A program made the position numbers and the translations under genes. DNA of 64,000 bases from positions 1-64,000 of the forward strand of contig NZ_JAZHFS010000014.1 of the NCBI RefSeq assembly GCF_036541405.1. The letters run 5' to 3'. Under the pieces are notes generated by a model, which was not told where the DNA came from, made no database searches, and worked only from the letters and a program-made list of their open reading frames with translations. Shown piece after piece: positions 46,082 through 55,305 of this stretch; position 1 is the first letter of the stretch, and every line of letters begins with the position of its first letter. The DNA comes from Clostridium_AD frigoriphilum (GTDB lineage: Bacteria; Bacillota; Clostridia; Clostridiales; Clostridiaceae).

Positions 46082-47866
46082 TTATATAGCTTCAAGCATC
46101 CTATATTGACTCATATAAAGATCATAATATTCACCTTTATATTTCATAAGTTCATCATGACTTCCCGATTCAACAATGCTTCCATGATCAATATACATTA
46201 TTCTATCTGAATTTTTTATAGTAGAAAGCCTATGAGCTATTATAAATGAAGTTCTTCCTTTTAAAAGTTCTTCAAGCCCTTTTTGAAGTAACATTTCTGT
46301 CTCTGTATCTATGCTTGAAGTTGCCTCATCTAAAATTAAAATTCTTGGGTCTGCAAGTAATGCTCTTGCAAAAGATATTAGTTGCCTTTGACCAGCTGAT
46401 AGTCTTGACCCTCTTTCATTTACCTGGGTATTGTATCCTTCACTTAATGTAGATATAAATTCATGAGCTCTAACTACTTTTGCAGCAGCAACAACTTCTT
46501 TATCCGTTGCATAAAGCTTGCCATATCTTATATTGTCCATTATAGTACCTGAGAATATAAATGAATCTTGAAGCATAATACCCATCTGTTTTCTTAATGA
46601 ATTAAGTAATACATCCCGAACATTTACTCCATCTATAAGCACCGCTCCACTCTCGAGATCATAAAATCTGCTTATAAGATTAATTATAGTGGTTTTACCT
46701 GCCCCCGTAGGACCTACTAATGCTATGGACTCTCCTTTATTTGCTTTAAAGTTTACATCATTTAATATTCTTTGCCCATCATCATAACAAAAATTAACAT
46801 TCTTGAATTCTACCAATCCCTTTATTTCAGGCATTTCGTATGCATCTTGTAAATCCTTAACATTAGGTTCCTCATCCATAGTTTCAAATATTCTTTCCAA
46901 ATAAGCCATGTTATTTATAATAGCATTATATGTGTTTGCAATATTATTTATCGGTCCCCAGAACCTTCCTATATATGCTATAAAAGCAATAAGTACACCT
47001 ATTGTTATAGCCCCATTTGCAATCCATGCCACTCCCATAATGTAAACTGCAACCACAACTAAATTTCCAATGTTATCAACAAAAGGTCCCATTAAGAATT
47101 GAATTTTTATGGCATGCATCCAAGCTTTCCTGTAATTATCACTAAGTTCATTAAATATTTTTAAATTTTCTTTCTCTCTAGAAAAAGATTGAGTAACCTT
47201 CATACCACATATACTTTCATGAATATACGCATTTACGTTTGATGATTTACTACTTAAAACCTGAAATGCTTTTCTTTGAAGTGACTTAATAGTAAAAGCA
47301 GCTCCTACGAGTATTGGAAGTCCCACAAGACCAATCATTGTAAGTTTAACATCTATTAAAAACATAAATACAATAATTACAATCAAACTAAAACTATCTG
47401 TAATTAAATTAATGATACCATTTGATAAAAGATCACTTAACGAATTTACATAATTAACCACTCTTACTAATATCTTGCCATGTGGCCTACTATCATAATA
47501 ACTAAATGGAAGTTTTTGCAGGTGTCTAAATAAATCTTTTCTTATGTTTAAAATTACACTTTGTCCTATATCTGTCATCGACTTTATTTTTATCTTTAAA
47601 CAAACTCCATTAACAATTACTGTAACTAAATATATTAAACTAAGTATTATAAGCCCTGTTACATCTTTATTGGGTATCTTACTATCCAGCGCTACCTTAA
47701 TAAGGTATGGCCCAATGAGATTTGCAACTGATGCTATTAGCATAATTATTATAGTTATAACCATTTTTTTCTTATAAGGTATAACATATCTCATAAGTCT
47801 TTTAACGTGTCCCATATTAAATTCTGATTCTAATTTTTCATCTACATCATACTTGTTTCTAGCCAT
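46082..47866 (-). CDS. Heterodimeric ABC exporter, second half (permease-ATPase)
   Basis: About 594 residues: six TM helices (30-330) then an ATPase with Walker A G-P-T-G-A-G-K-T-T, signature L-S-A-G-Q-R-Q-L, Walker B I-L-I-L-D-E-A-T-S-S-I-D and S-D-R-I-M. The catalytic Glu after Walker B is present. It pairs with the upstream half-transporter like BmrC/BmrD exporters. I take the ATG at 47866, about 10 nt after GGAGG; an in-frame TTG at 47872 overlaps the end of the upstream gene and is possible. Confidence 0.9.
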   Translation of the reverse strand: MARNKYDVDEKLESEFNMGHVKRLMRYVIPYKKKMVITIIIMLIASVANLIGPYLIKVALDSKIPNKDVTGLIILSLIYLVTVIVNGVCLKIKIKSMTDIGQSVILNIRKDLFRHLQKLPFSYYDSRPHGKILVRVVNYVNSLSDLLSNGIINLITDSFSLIVIIVFMFLIDVKLTMIGLVGLPILVGAAFTIKSLQRKAFQVLSSKSSNVNAYIHESICGMKVTQSFSREKENLKIFNELSDNYRKAWMHAIKIQFLMGPFVDNIGNLVVVAVYIMGVAWIANGAITIGVLIAFIAYIGRFWGPINNIANTYNAIINNMAYLERIFETMDEEPNVKDLQDAYEMPEIKGLVEFKNVNFCYDDGQRILNDVNFKANKGESIALVGPTGAGKTTIINLISRFYDLESGAVLIDGVNVRDVLLNSLRKQMGIMLQDSFIFSGTIMDNIRYGKLYATDKEVVAAAKVVRAHEFISTLSEGYNTQVNERGSRLSAGQRQLISFARALLADPRILILDEATSSIDTETEMLLQKGLEELLKGRTSFIIAHRLSTIKNSDRIMYIDHGSIVESGSHDELMKYKGEYYDLYMSQYRMLEAI

Positions 47867-47868
47867 TT

Positions 47869-49614
47869 TCAACCTACCTCCTTCCCCTTTGCATCATCAA
47901 AATTACCAAATTGGTTAATATACACATTATAATATTCACCCTTCTTTACGAGCAATTCACTATGAGTTCCTCTTTCTACAATTCTTCCATTATTGAGTAC
48001 TAATATCATATCTGCATTTTTTACCGAAGATATTCTATGCGCAATAATAAATGTAGTCTTATCCTTAAAATATTTGTCCAGTGAATGTCTTATATTATTT
48101 TCTGTTTGTATATCAAGGCTAGAGGTAGTATCATCAAGTATTATTATAGATGGATTTTTTAGTAGAGCTCTCGCAAGTGAAATCCTTTGCTTTTGCCCTC
48201 CAGAAAGTCCCACTCCTCTCTCACCAACAATCGTATCATATCCTTCCTCCATCTTGTTTATGAAATCATCAGCGCCAGCAATGCTAGCTGCCCATCTAAC
48301 TTCATCCATTGATGCTGTAGGTAACCCATAGGCTATATTTCCTTCGATAGTATCTGAAAAAAGAAATATATCTTGCATCGCTACCGCTATGTTTTTGCGT
48401 AGCCGCCTTAAATTAAAATCTTTTATATCATAACCATCAATTAATATTTCTCCTTTTGTGCATTCATAAAATCTACATAACAAACTTACGAAAGTAGACT
48501 TACCAGAACCCGTATGTCCTATTATTGCAATGGTTTGCCCAGGGCTTACTTTCAAATTTATATTCTCAAGTACTTCTTCATCCCCATAATTAAAGTTTAC
48601 ATTTTTAAACTCTATATTACCCTTTATCCTATCTTCCTCCACTTGATTTTCCGAGTTTTTAATTTTAGGTTTAGTATTCATAAGCTCAATTATTTTCTCA
48701 CCGGACGCTGAAAACCTTTGAATATCATTAATTAACCAACCTGCCATTCTCATTGGGTTATTTATTGTAAATATCATAGCATTAAAAGTAACCAAATTTC
48801 CTATGGTTATGCTTTGGTTAATTACCATAATGCCACCTACAAGAATAATTACTATATTAAGACTTATAGATAACGAATCTATAATAGGAAGGTATTTTCC
48901 CCAAACTTTTGCAGAATCGATATTTCTTTTTCTAAATTCATCATTCTCTTTTCCAAATTTTCCAATTTCAAATTCTTCCTTAGCAAAAGCCTTTACTACT
49001 CTATTACCACTTATGTTTTCTTGTGCTACTGAGTTAAGTTTTGAGAACTGCTGCCTTACATTAAAAAAAGTTGGTTTTACATCTATTGCTAGCTTTCTTG
49101 CAAAATAAGCTATTGGAGGTGTAAACATAAGTAAAATCAATGTAAGTTTATAATTAATTGAAAACATAATTGCTATTCCAAACAAAAATATAAATGAATT
49201 CTCTAAAACGTTATAGCCTACCCAGGCAAGAAAATGTCTCACTGCATCGATATCACCAGTCATTTTATTCATTATATCGCCCGTACTAGTTTTATCAAAA
49301 AAGTCAAAATCAAGTTTCTGAAGATTACTATAAATATCATTTCTAATATCAAATATAGAATCTTGAGACATATTTTCGAGTAGGATCAAAAAAATATACC
49401 TTAATATAGACCTAAGCAATATTACTGCTGTAATAACTCCTAATAGCGGAATTAATATATTACTTTCTTTTCCCATAATAACCTTATCTACAATTGTTCC
49501 AGATAAATATGGTGCCACCATATTCATAGCAGAACATATAATAACTAGTATAAAACCTATTATTATTTTAATATTGTATTTTTTTGCATACTTCCACACC
49601 CATCTAAAAGCCAT
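47869..49614 (-). CDS. Heterodimeric ABC exporter, first half (permease-ATPase)
   Basis: About 581 residues with six TM helices and an ATPase domain: Walker A G-H-T-G-S-G-K-S-T, signature L-S-G-G-Q-K-Q-R, Walker B I-I-I-L-D-D-T-T-S-S-L-D. The residue after Walker B is Asp rather than Glu, the usual mark of the degenerate site in heterodimeric exporters. So the two halves are functionally unequal. ATG 49614 is set by AGGGGGTGG; an earlier GTG at 49623 overlaps that site. The AraC gene lies upstream, divergent. Confidence 0.9.
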   Translation of the reverse strand: MAFRWVWKYAKKYNIKIIIGFILVIICSAMNMVAPYLSGTIVDKVIMGKESNILIPLLGVITAVILLRSILRYIFLILLENMSQDSIFDIRNDIYSNLQKLDFDFFDKTSTGDIMNKMTGDIDAVRHFLAWVGYNVLENSFIFLFGIAIMFSINYKLTLILLMFTPPIAYFARKLAIDVKPTFFNVRQQFSKLNSVAQENISGNRVVKAFAKEEFEIGKFGKENDEFRKRNIDSAKVWGKYLPIIDSLSISLNIVIILVGGIMVINQSITIGNLVTFNAMIFTINNPMRMAGWLINDIQRFSASGEKIIELMNTKPKIKNSENQVEEDRIKGNIEFKNVNFNYGDEEVLENINLKVSPGQTIAIIGHTGSGKSTFVSLLCRFYECTKGEILIDGYDIKDFNLRRLRKNIAVAMQDIFLFSDTIEGNIAYGLPTASMDEVRWAASIAGADDFINKMEEGYDTIVGERGVGLSGGQKQRISLARALLKNPSIIILDDTTSSLDIQTENNIRHSLDKYFKDKTTFIIAHRISSVKNADMILVLNNGRIVERGTHSELLVKKGEYYNVYINQFGNFDDAKGKEVG

Positions 49615-49802
49615 AATTACCACCCCCTATTTTTTTCTCTATACTATTATCATGTATATGCTTATATAATAAAATGTACTATCCATACTAATTTAATGTC
49701 AATTCTCATTTTATAGAATAAAGATTTAATTATGCTTTGATTATTTGTATGTAATGACTTATAATATACTTAAGATATAGAATAATTTTACAGAGGTAGA
49801 TT

Positions 49803-50675
49803 ATGTGCAATTTGAAAATTGATTTAGATGATTTCAACCCGAAAATGTTATATACTTTCACAAAAAAATTCAATCATAAAAGTGATGTAACCTATCATTG
49901 CCATGATTTCCTATCCATAATATATGTTTTAGCAGGCACATGTACTTACAATATTAGCAGTGTTCCACACATTGTTAAAAAAGGCGACCTGCTTGTTTTC
50001 AATCCTCATGCATATCATGGAAAAATTCTTCCCATGGGTAGTGAAATTCATGAATTTCACGTAGGTTATGAAAACCTTCACATAAAAGGACTTTTGCCAG
50101 ATCATTTTCTCGAAAACCATGTATCACCTATTATTAATGTATCAAAATATGAAACTGAACTTCTAAAACTCTGTTCAGACGTTATTTCAGAGCAAAGTAA
50201 AAACCAACCAGCCCTACAGTTATCTCTAAAAGGTCTGGGTATTAAACTTCTTTCCATTCTTTTTAACGCAACTTTTGAAAGTTCGACTCTAAAACAAAAA
50301 GGAATATTAAATCTTGATAACTATGATAACACTGCTATAGTAAATACAGTTTTAGAGTTTATAAACGAAAATTTTATGCATAGTCTTTCTTTAGAAGTAA
50401 TCTCGCAAAACATGTACCTTAGTCCCGCTTATATTTCTAAGCTTTTTAAAGAAAGTACAGGTACTTCACCAATAAATTATCTAATAAAACTCAGACTTTC
50501 AAAAGCAAAACACTCCCTTGAAATTGGAGACCAATCTATAAAAAAAATAGCTTTATCAGTCGGTTATCCTGACATGTATCACTTTAGCAAACTTTTTAAA
50601 AAATATTATGGCTATCCTCCGTCAAAATTAAAACGTAAATCAGATGATAATCAACTTATCAAATTAAATACATAA
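49803..50675 (+). CDS. AraC-family transcriptional regulator
   Basis: The 290-residue protein has a cupin-like effector domain (about 20-140), with Y-H-C-H-D-F and H-A-Y-H-G, and two C-terminal helix-turn-helix motifs (about 185-285). The second HTH has K-K-I-A-L-S-V-G-Y-P-D-M-Y-H-F-S-K-L-F-K. It lies divergent to the heterodimeric exporter, 188 bp away, and is the likely activator or repressor of it. Effector unknown. Confidence 0.9.
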   Translation: MCNLKIDLDDFNPKMLYTFTKKFNHKSDVTYHCHDFLSIIYVLAGTCTYNISSVPHIVKKGDLLVFNPHAYHGKILPMGSEIHEFHVGYENLHIKGLLPDHFLENHVSPIINVSKYETELLKLCSDVISEQSKNQPALQLSLKGLGIKLLSILFNATFESSTLKQKGILNLDNYDNTAIVNTVLEFINENFMHSLSLEVISQNMYLSPAYISKLFKESTGTSPINYLIKLRLSKAKHSLEIGDQSIKKIALSVGYPDMYHFSKLFKKYYGYPPSKLKRKSDDNQLIKLNT

Positions 50676-50779
50676 ATTAGGACTTTTATGGCAAAAATGT
50701 CGTTCTAATTATATTAATTTTCATTTAAGCCTTGCTATGTTAAAATAATATTAGCTATAAAATTAACAGGAGGTGCAAC

Positions 50780-51406
50780 ATGAAAATATTCGAAGGTTTA
50801 TTTGCGGCAAAACCTAAATCAGTTTATAGATTTATAGATGAGGGCAACGTAGATGCCATAAAAGATTATTTGAATAAAGCTAAAGATTTAAATCCTGATC
50901 TTAAACTTGAAAACATACTTTATTATGCTATTGATAATTGCCAAAATAATTATTTTAAAACAATTGAACTTCTGATAAATAACGGTGCCGATATTAACGC
51001 TCATAATAGTGAACTTTTAGAAACCCCTCTTCATAAACTTTGTGCAAGGATAAAACCTCATATAGATGTAATAACTATGATACTTAAAAAAGGTGCTAAA
51101 GTTAATGCCATCAACATATCTGGTAAAACTCCTGTATTTTACTGTAGCTTTAATTATTCTGTGGAACTTCTGAATTTACTTGTAGAGTATGGAGCAGATA
51201 TAAATATGCGGGATAAATATAAAAACACTCTTCTTCACGATGATTATATCAACTGTTTTGATGAACATTTCGAAGAATTTTTAAAGTCACTAATAAAGTT
51301 AGGCTTTGACATAAATTCAACAAATTCCACAGGCTACACTCCCTTAGATCTTTGTGAGAATAAAAAAATTGCAGATATTTTAATAAAATATAATGGGAGC
51401 AAGTAA
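50780..51406 (+). CDS. Ankyrin repeat protein
   Basis: The 208-residue protein has about five ankyrin repeats: I-E-L-L-I-N-N-G-A-D-I-N-A, T-P-L-H-K-L, I-L-K-K-G-A-K-V-N-A, L-L-V-E-Y-G-A-D-I-N-M and T-P-L-D-L-C. Ankyrin repeats mediate protein binding; the partner is unknown. No signal peptide. AGGAGG before ATG. Flanked by a palindromic terminator at 51406-51457. Confidence 0.88.
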   Translation: MKIFEGLFAAKPKSVYRFIDEGNVDAIKDYLNKAKDLNPDLKLENILYYAIDNCQNNYFKTIELLINNGADINAHNSELLETPLHKLCARIKPHIDVITMILKKGAKVNAINISGKTPVFYCSFNYSVELLNLLVEYGADINMRDKYKNTLLHDDYINCFDEHFEEFLKSLIKLGFDINSTNSTGYTPLDLCENKKIADILIKYNGSK

Positions 51407-51457
51407 TATAATCAGAAAATCACCTGTACATTTTACAGGTGATTTTCTGATTATATT
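51406..51457. terminator. Terminator of the ankyrin protein gene
   Basis: AATCAGAAAATCACCTGTA pairs with TACAGGTGATTTTCTGATT around ATT; near-perfect 19-bp stem. Confidence 0.9.
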
Positions 51458-51559
51458 ACTATTATTGTTCCAATTTTTCCATAAATATGATAATATATTT
51501 ATATATTTCTACATTTTATGCACATTAAAAAACCTAAATTAGAATAAAGGAGATTCTGA

Positions 51560-53044
51560 ATGAAATTTTACTCGCTTTTAGCAATAGTTTTATATTTAAT
51601 CATCTTACTTGTAATAGGATACTATTCCTACAGAAAAACCAATAATATTTCTGATTATATGATTGGAGGAAGAAGTTTAGGGCCTATGGTTACAGCCTTA
51701 TCTGCTGGTGCCAGTGATATGAGTGGATGGATGCTTATGGGTCTACCTGGAGCTGTATATGCTACAGGCATTTCAAGCATTTGGCTTAGTGTCGGATTAA
51801 CTATAGGTGCCTATTTTAATTATCGCTTGCTTGCTCCAAGGTTTAGAATATATACTGAAGTTGCTAGTGATTCTTTAACTGTACCAGATTATCTTGAAAA
51901 TAGATTCAAAGATAACTCTAAAATGCTAAGAATTGTATCCGGCATAATAATACTTGTTTTCTTTACATTATACGTTTCCTCTGGTATTGTCGCTGGTGGA
52001 AAATTATTTAGGGACTTATTTGGATTCACATATACTTCTGGTGTAGTAGTGACATTATCTATAGTTGTAATATATACATATTTTGGAGGCTTTTTAGCTG
52101 TAACTTTAACAGATTTTTTTCAAGGCAGTCTTATGTTTATTGTACTAGTTATCGTGCCTATTGTAGCCTATACTAATCTAGGAATAGATCCTGGTACTTT
52201 TGTTAATAAGGTAAAACATATTGATCCTGCATTATTTGATGTACTTCGCGGAACAAGTTTATCTACAATAATAGGATTTTTAGCCTGGGGCCTTGGTTAC
52301 TTTGGTCAACCTCATATTATAGTTCGTTTTATGGCTATTAAATCCGCAAAAGAACTTAAATCAGCAAGAAGAATAGGCATAGGCTGGATGGCCATTGGAC
52401 TTCTCGGATCTATGGCAAGTGGACTTATAGGGCTTGTATATTTTACATCTATAAGTCAACCCTTAAAAGATCCTGAAATGGTTTTTCTTCGCCTTGGTGA
52501 TGTACTATTCCATCCCTTTGTTACTGGGATAATACTCTCAGCAGTACTTGCTGCCATTATGAGTACTATTTCTTCTCAACTTTTGGTTTGTTCAAGCTCT
52601 ATAACAAAGGATTTTTATCTTACGTTTCTTAATAAAGAAGCCACAGAGAAAACTCAAATGTTTGTTGGAAGAATATCAGTCCTTATAATTGCAGCTTTTG
52701 CAGTTATATTTGCATATGTTCCAAACAAAACTATTCTTAATATAGTAGGTCAAGCATGGGCCGGCTTTGGTTCTGCTTTTGGACCAATGCTTTTACTTAG
52801 TCTTTACTGGAAGAGAATGACTAAGTGGGGTGCATTATCAGGTATGGTTGTAGGTGGTTTAACCGTTATTATATGGATTCTTACTGGACTATCAGCCCAT
52901 TTGTACGAAATGATTCCAGGCTTTAGTCTATCTCTTATAGCTGTTATCGTTGGAAGCCTTTTAACAAAACAGCCTGATGAATCAGTAATATGTGAATTTA
53001 ATACTATGGAAAAAAACTTAATAGATATAACAAAGGCACCCTAG
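51560..53044 (+). CDS. putP: Sodium/proline symporter
   Basis: The 494-residue SSS-family transporter has about 13 TM helices. Typical PutP stretches are visible: D-Y-M-I-G-G-R-S-L-G-P, S-A-G-A-S-D-M-S-G-W-M-L-M-G-L-P-G, and G-Q-P-H-I-I-V-R-F-M. They form the Na+ and proline site. It imports proline, used for osmoprotection or Stickland fermentation in clostridia. Monocistronic; its stop codon lies within the terminator palindrome. Confidence 0.93.
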   Translation: MKFYSLLAIVLYLIILLVIGYYSYRKTNNISDYMIGGRSLGPMVTALSAGASDMSGWMLMGLPGAVYATGISSIWLSVGLTIGAYFNYRLLAPRFRIYTEVASDSLTVPDYLENRFKDNSKMLRIVSGIIILVFFTLYVSSGIVAGGKLFRDLFGFTYTSGVVVTLSIVVIYTYFGGFLAVTLTDFFQGSLMFIVLVIVPIVAYTNLGIDPGTFVNKVKHIDPALFDVLRGTSLSTIIGFLAWGLGYFGQPHIIVRFMAIKSAKELKSARRIGIGWMAIGLLGSMASGLIGLVYFTSISQPLKDPEMVFLRLGDVLFHPFVTGIILSAVLAAIMSTISSQLLVCSSSITKDFYLTFLNKEATEKTQMFVGRISVLIIAAFAVIFAYVPNKTILNIVGQAWAGFGSAFGPMLLLSLYWKRMTKWGALSGMVVGGLTVIIWILTGLSAHLYEMIPGFSLSLIAVIVGSLLTKQPDESVICEFNTMEKNLIDITKAP

Positions 53045-53062
53045 GGTGCTTTTGTTATATCT
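53023..53062. terminator. Terminator overlapping the putP stop codon
   Basis: AGATATAACAAAGGCACC pairs with GGTGCTTTTGTTATATCT around CTAG; it includes the last codons of putP and may serve both strands. Confidence 0.85.
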
Positions 53063-53073
53063 ATATTTAAATT

Positions 53074-54258
53074 CTAAGACCTAAATATTACACTTTCCTT
53101 ATTAAACATATGTCTTGCAAAAATAATAGCTAATATAGTATAAACTATGGACCATCCTATTGTTATTCCTATATGACCATAATTGTAAACTCCACTTGTA
53201 ATTTCCTTAATCACAGAGCTTACACTAAGTAGTGGTATGTTGAAATAAATAAAAGGTATATTTTTTGCATCCATATACATAGTTCCATAAATAGCGAGTA
53301 TAGGAACAATTGAAAATGGTGTCAAATAAGTTTGAGCTTCCTTGAAAGAACGAGCATATACACTTACCGCTAGTTCAAGAGCACCAAAAAACATTGTTGT
53401 TATTATTGATATTACTCCAATTAAGGCAATTGCTTTATACCCTAGAGTAATTGCTGAACTTCCATTTCCGAACATCCCACCAGGAATTTTCATGGAAACT
53501 AGAATACCAATCATAGAACATACTGATACTATAAATCCCATTATTGTTATTGCATAAAGTTTTCCTGTTAATATGTAATGCCTTCCAGCTTTGGTAGTTA
53601 AAAGTGGTTCAAGCGTTCCACGTTCCTTCTCACCCGCCCCTAGGTCTGTAGCCGATGCAATAGTCCCTGTTGCACTATAAAGGAGCACGAATGCAGGAAT
53701 AAGCATTCCTAAAACTATCTGTCCCGCTGCATTTTCTTCCTTTTGAAAACTTGTTTTAGCAACTGTTATAGGTGTTAATATCCTTATATCGATATTTCTT
53801 TTTGTTAATCTACTTCCCACTATTTCCTTGCTTAATTCATCTATTATACCAGTTACCTTGCTGAGTGCAATTGATGACTTTTGACTTGTATTATCGTAAA
53901 AAATCTTTATACCAGAATTATTACCCTTTGAAATAAATGAGTCAAAATCCTTTGGTATTTCGATGTACAGTAGTGCCTTTCCATCCTTTACTGCTCCTTG
54001 TCCATCAGTGCCACTTATAAATTTTATAGACTTATCTTTTTTTAATATTTTACCAAGGCTACTATTCCCCTTATCCACCATTACAATCTTGGTATTTTGA
54101 TTAACATCATCCTTAGCACTATTCATAGTTTTTCCCATAAAAAAACTAAGTACTGGCATTAACAAAAGAGGAATAAGCAAACTTACTATTATTGTCTTTT
54201 TATCTCTTAGCATATCCTTAAGTTCTTTTAGTAATATTACACTAACTAATTTATTCAT
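53074..54258 (-). CDS. ABC-2 permease of a NatAB-like exporter
   Basis: About 394 residues. N-terminal TM, a large extracytoplasmic domain (about 45-185) and a block of six TM helices, with G-A-G-E-K-E-R-G-T-L-E-P-L-L before TM3. This is the NatB layout. ATG 54258 follows GGAGG; an in-frame TTG at 54270 covers that site. It overlaps the end of the ATPase gene (54251). NatB-type systems export Na+ or other small compounds. Confidence 0.88.
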   Translation of the reverse strand: MNKLVSVILLKELKDMLRDKKTIIVSLLIPLLLMPVLSFFMGKTMNSAKDDVNQNTKIVMVDKGNSSLGKILKKDKSIKFISGTDGQGAVKDGKALLYIEIPKDFDSFISKGNNSGIKIFYDNTSQKSSIALSKVTGIIDELSKEIVGSRLTKRNIDIRILTPITVAKTSFQKEENAAGQIVLGMLIPAFVLLYSATGTIASATDLGAGEKERGTLEPLLTTKAGRHYILTGKLYAITIMGFIVSVCSMIGILVSMKIPGGMFGNGSSAITLGYKAIALIGVISIITTMFFGALELAVSVYARSFKEAQTYLTPFSIVPILAIYGTMYMDAKNIPFIYFNIPLLSVSSVIKEITSGVYNYGHIGITIGWSIVYTILAIIFARHMFNKESVIFRS

Positions 54259-54979
54259 GATTACCTCCAATAAGATTTACAAAAATTTCTTCCATATCTT
54301 CATTATCATATTTAACCTTAAGCTCGCTTATTATCCCGTGTTCCACGACTTTACCCTTATGTATTATTACAACTCTATCACAAAGCCTTTCAATTTCACT
54401 CATACTATGACTTGAGAAAACTATAGCCTTGCCCTCTGACTTGCATTTAAATATAAAATCTTGGATAAGTCTTGTGGCAGAAACATCAAGGCCAGTGCTT
54501 GGTTCATCAAATAACATAACGGAAGGCTTATGAACAATACTTCTTGCAATCGCTACCTTTTGTTTCATACCTCTTGAGAATTTACCTACCCTTTTATCTA
54601 TAAATTCACTCATTTCAAGTTCTCGTGTAAGTTCTTCTATGCTTTTTTTTGCATCGCCTTCACTCATCCCATTCAATTGGGCAAAATACATTATATTTTC
54701 TCTTGCTGTAAGCCTGTCATATAGACCAACCTCTCCACCAAACAAAATCCCGATTTCTCCTCTAATATTTTCAGGCTCATTCACCAAATCATGTCCTGAA
54801 ATCTTTCCTTCTCCCGCGGTTACGTTAAGCATAGTTGCAAGCATTCTCATTATAGTGGTCTTTCCAGCTCCATTTTCTCCGATAAGCCCTAGTATTTCTC
54901 CCCCATTAACTTCAAAAGAAACTCCATCCACTGCAGTAAAATTTTTAAACTTTTTAGTAAGTTTTTTTACCTCTAACAA
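54251..54979 (-). CDS. ABC ATPase of a NatAB-like exporter
   Basis: The 242-residue ATPase has Walker A G-E-N-G-A-G-K-T-T, signature F-S-R-G-M-K-Q-K-V, Walker B V-M-L-F-D-E-P-S-T-G-L-D and S-S-H-S-M-S-E. Domain order and short length fit NatA. It precedes the permease gene with 8-nt overlap, so translation is coupled. Confidence 0.9.
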   Translation of the reverse strand: MLEVKKLTKKFKNFTAVDGVSFEVNGGEILGLIGENGAGKTTIMRMLATMLNVTAGEGKISGHDLVNEPENIRGEIGILFGGEVGLYDRLTARENIMYFAQLNGMSEGDAKKSIEELTRELEMSEFIDKRVGKFSRGMKQKVAIARSIVHKPSVMLFDEPSTGLDVSATRLIQDFIFKCKSEGKAIVFSSHSMSEIERLCDRVVIIHKGKVVEHGIISELKVKYDNEDMEEIFVNLIGGNHE

Positions 54980-55305
54980 TTTAATTCCCCCTCCTGTAAA
55001 ACATTGTAATATGTATTTAAATAGTATCTTGACAAATTATTAATATACCATTAACTCATTCTTAATACATTCCACATAATAAGTCCACATTCCTTTAAAA
55101 TAGTTTTAAGGAATGTAGACTTATTAATGAAGAAAATAAAGAAATAAATATGATAGACAACTATTTATTTCTTTATTAGCCGTAAAATTTTAAAAGGATT
55201 TTACAATATTATGTCGAATTTGTATTTATAAGCTATTCTGTAAGCTTATAAAAATGAAAGATAATCATAAATTCTACTGAAAATATTTTACTGGGAGTGA
55301 TTGAA
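54980..55305. other. Divergent region with three hairpins
   Basis: Between natA-like and the MCP gene, 326 bp. Three inverted repeats follow one another: AATAAGTCCACATTCCTT...AAGGAATGTAGACTTATT (55078-55126), AAAGAAATAAATA...TATTTATTTCTTT (55139-55175) and TTATAAGCT...AGCTTATAA (55228-55253). No gene converges here, so terminators would be unexpected; they may belong to a small RNA or be leftovers. No known riboswitch motif was seen. Confidence 0.4.

Noticed and set aside
55176..55305. c-di-GMP riboswitch before the Cache MCP
   Set aside because: The conserved class I core is absent; only short AT-rich hairpins are present.
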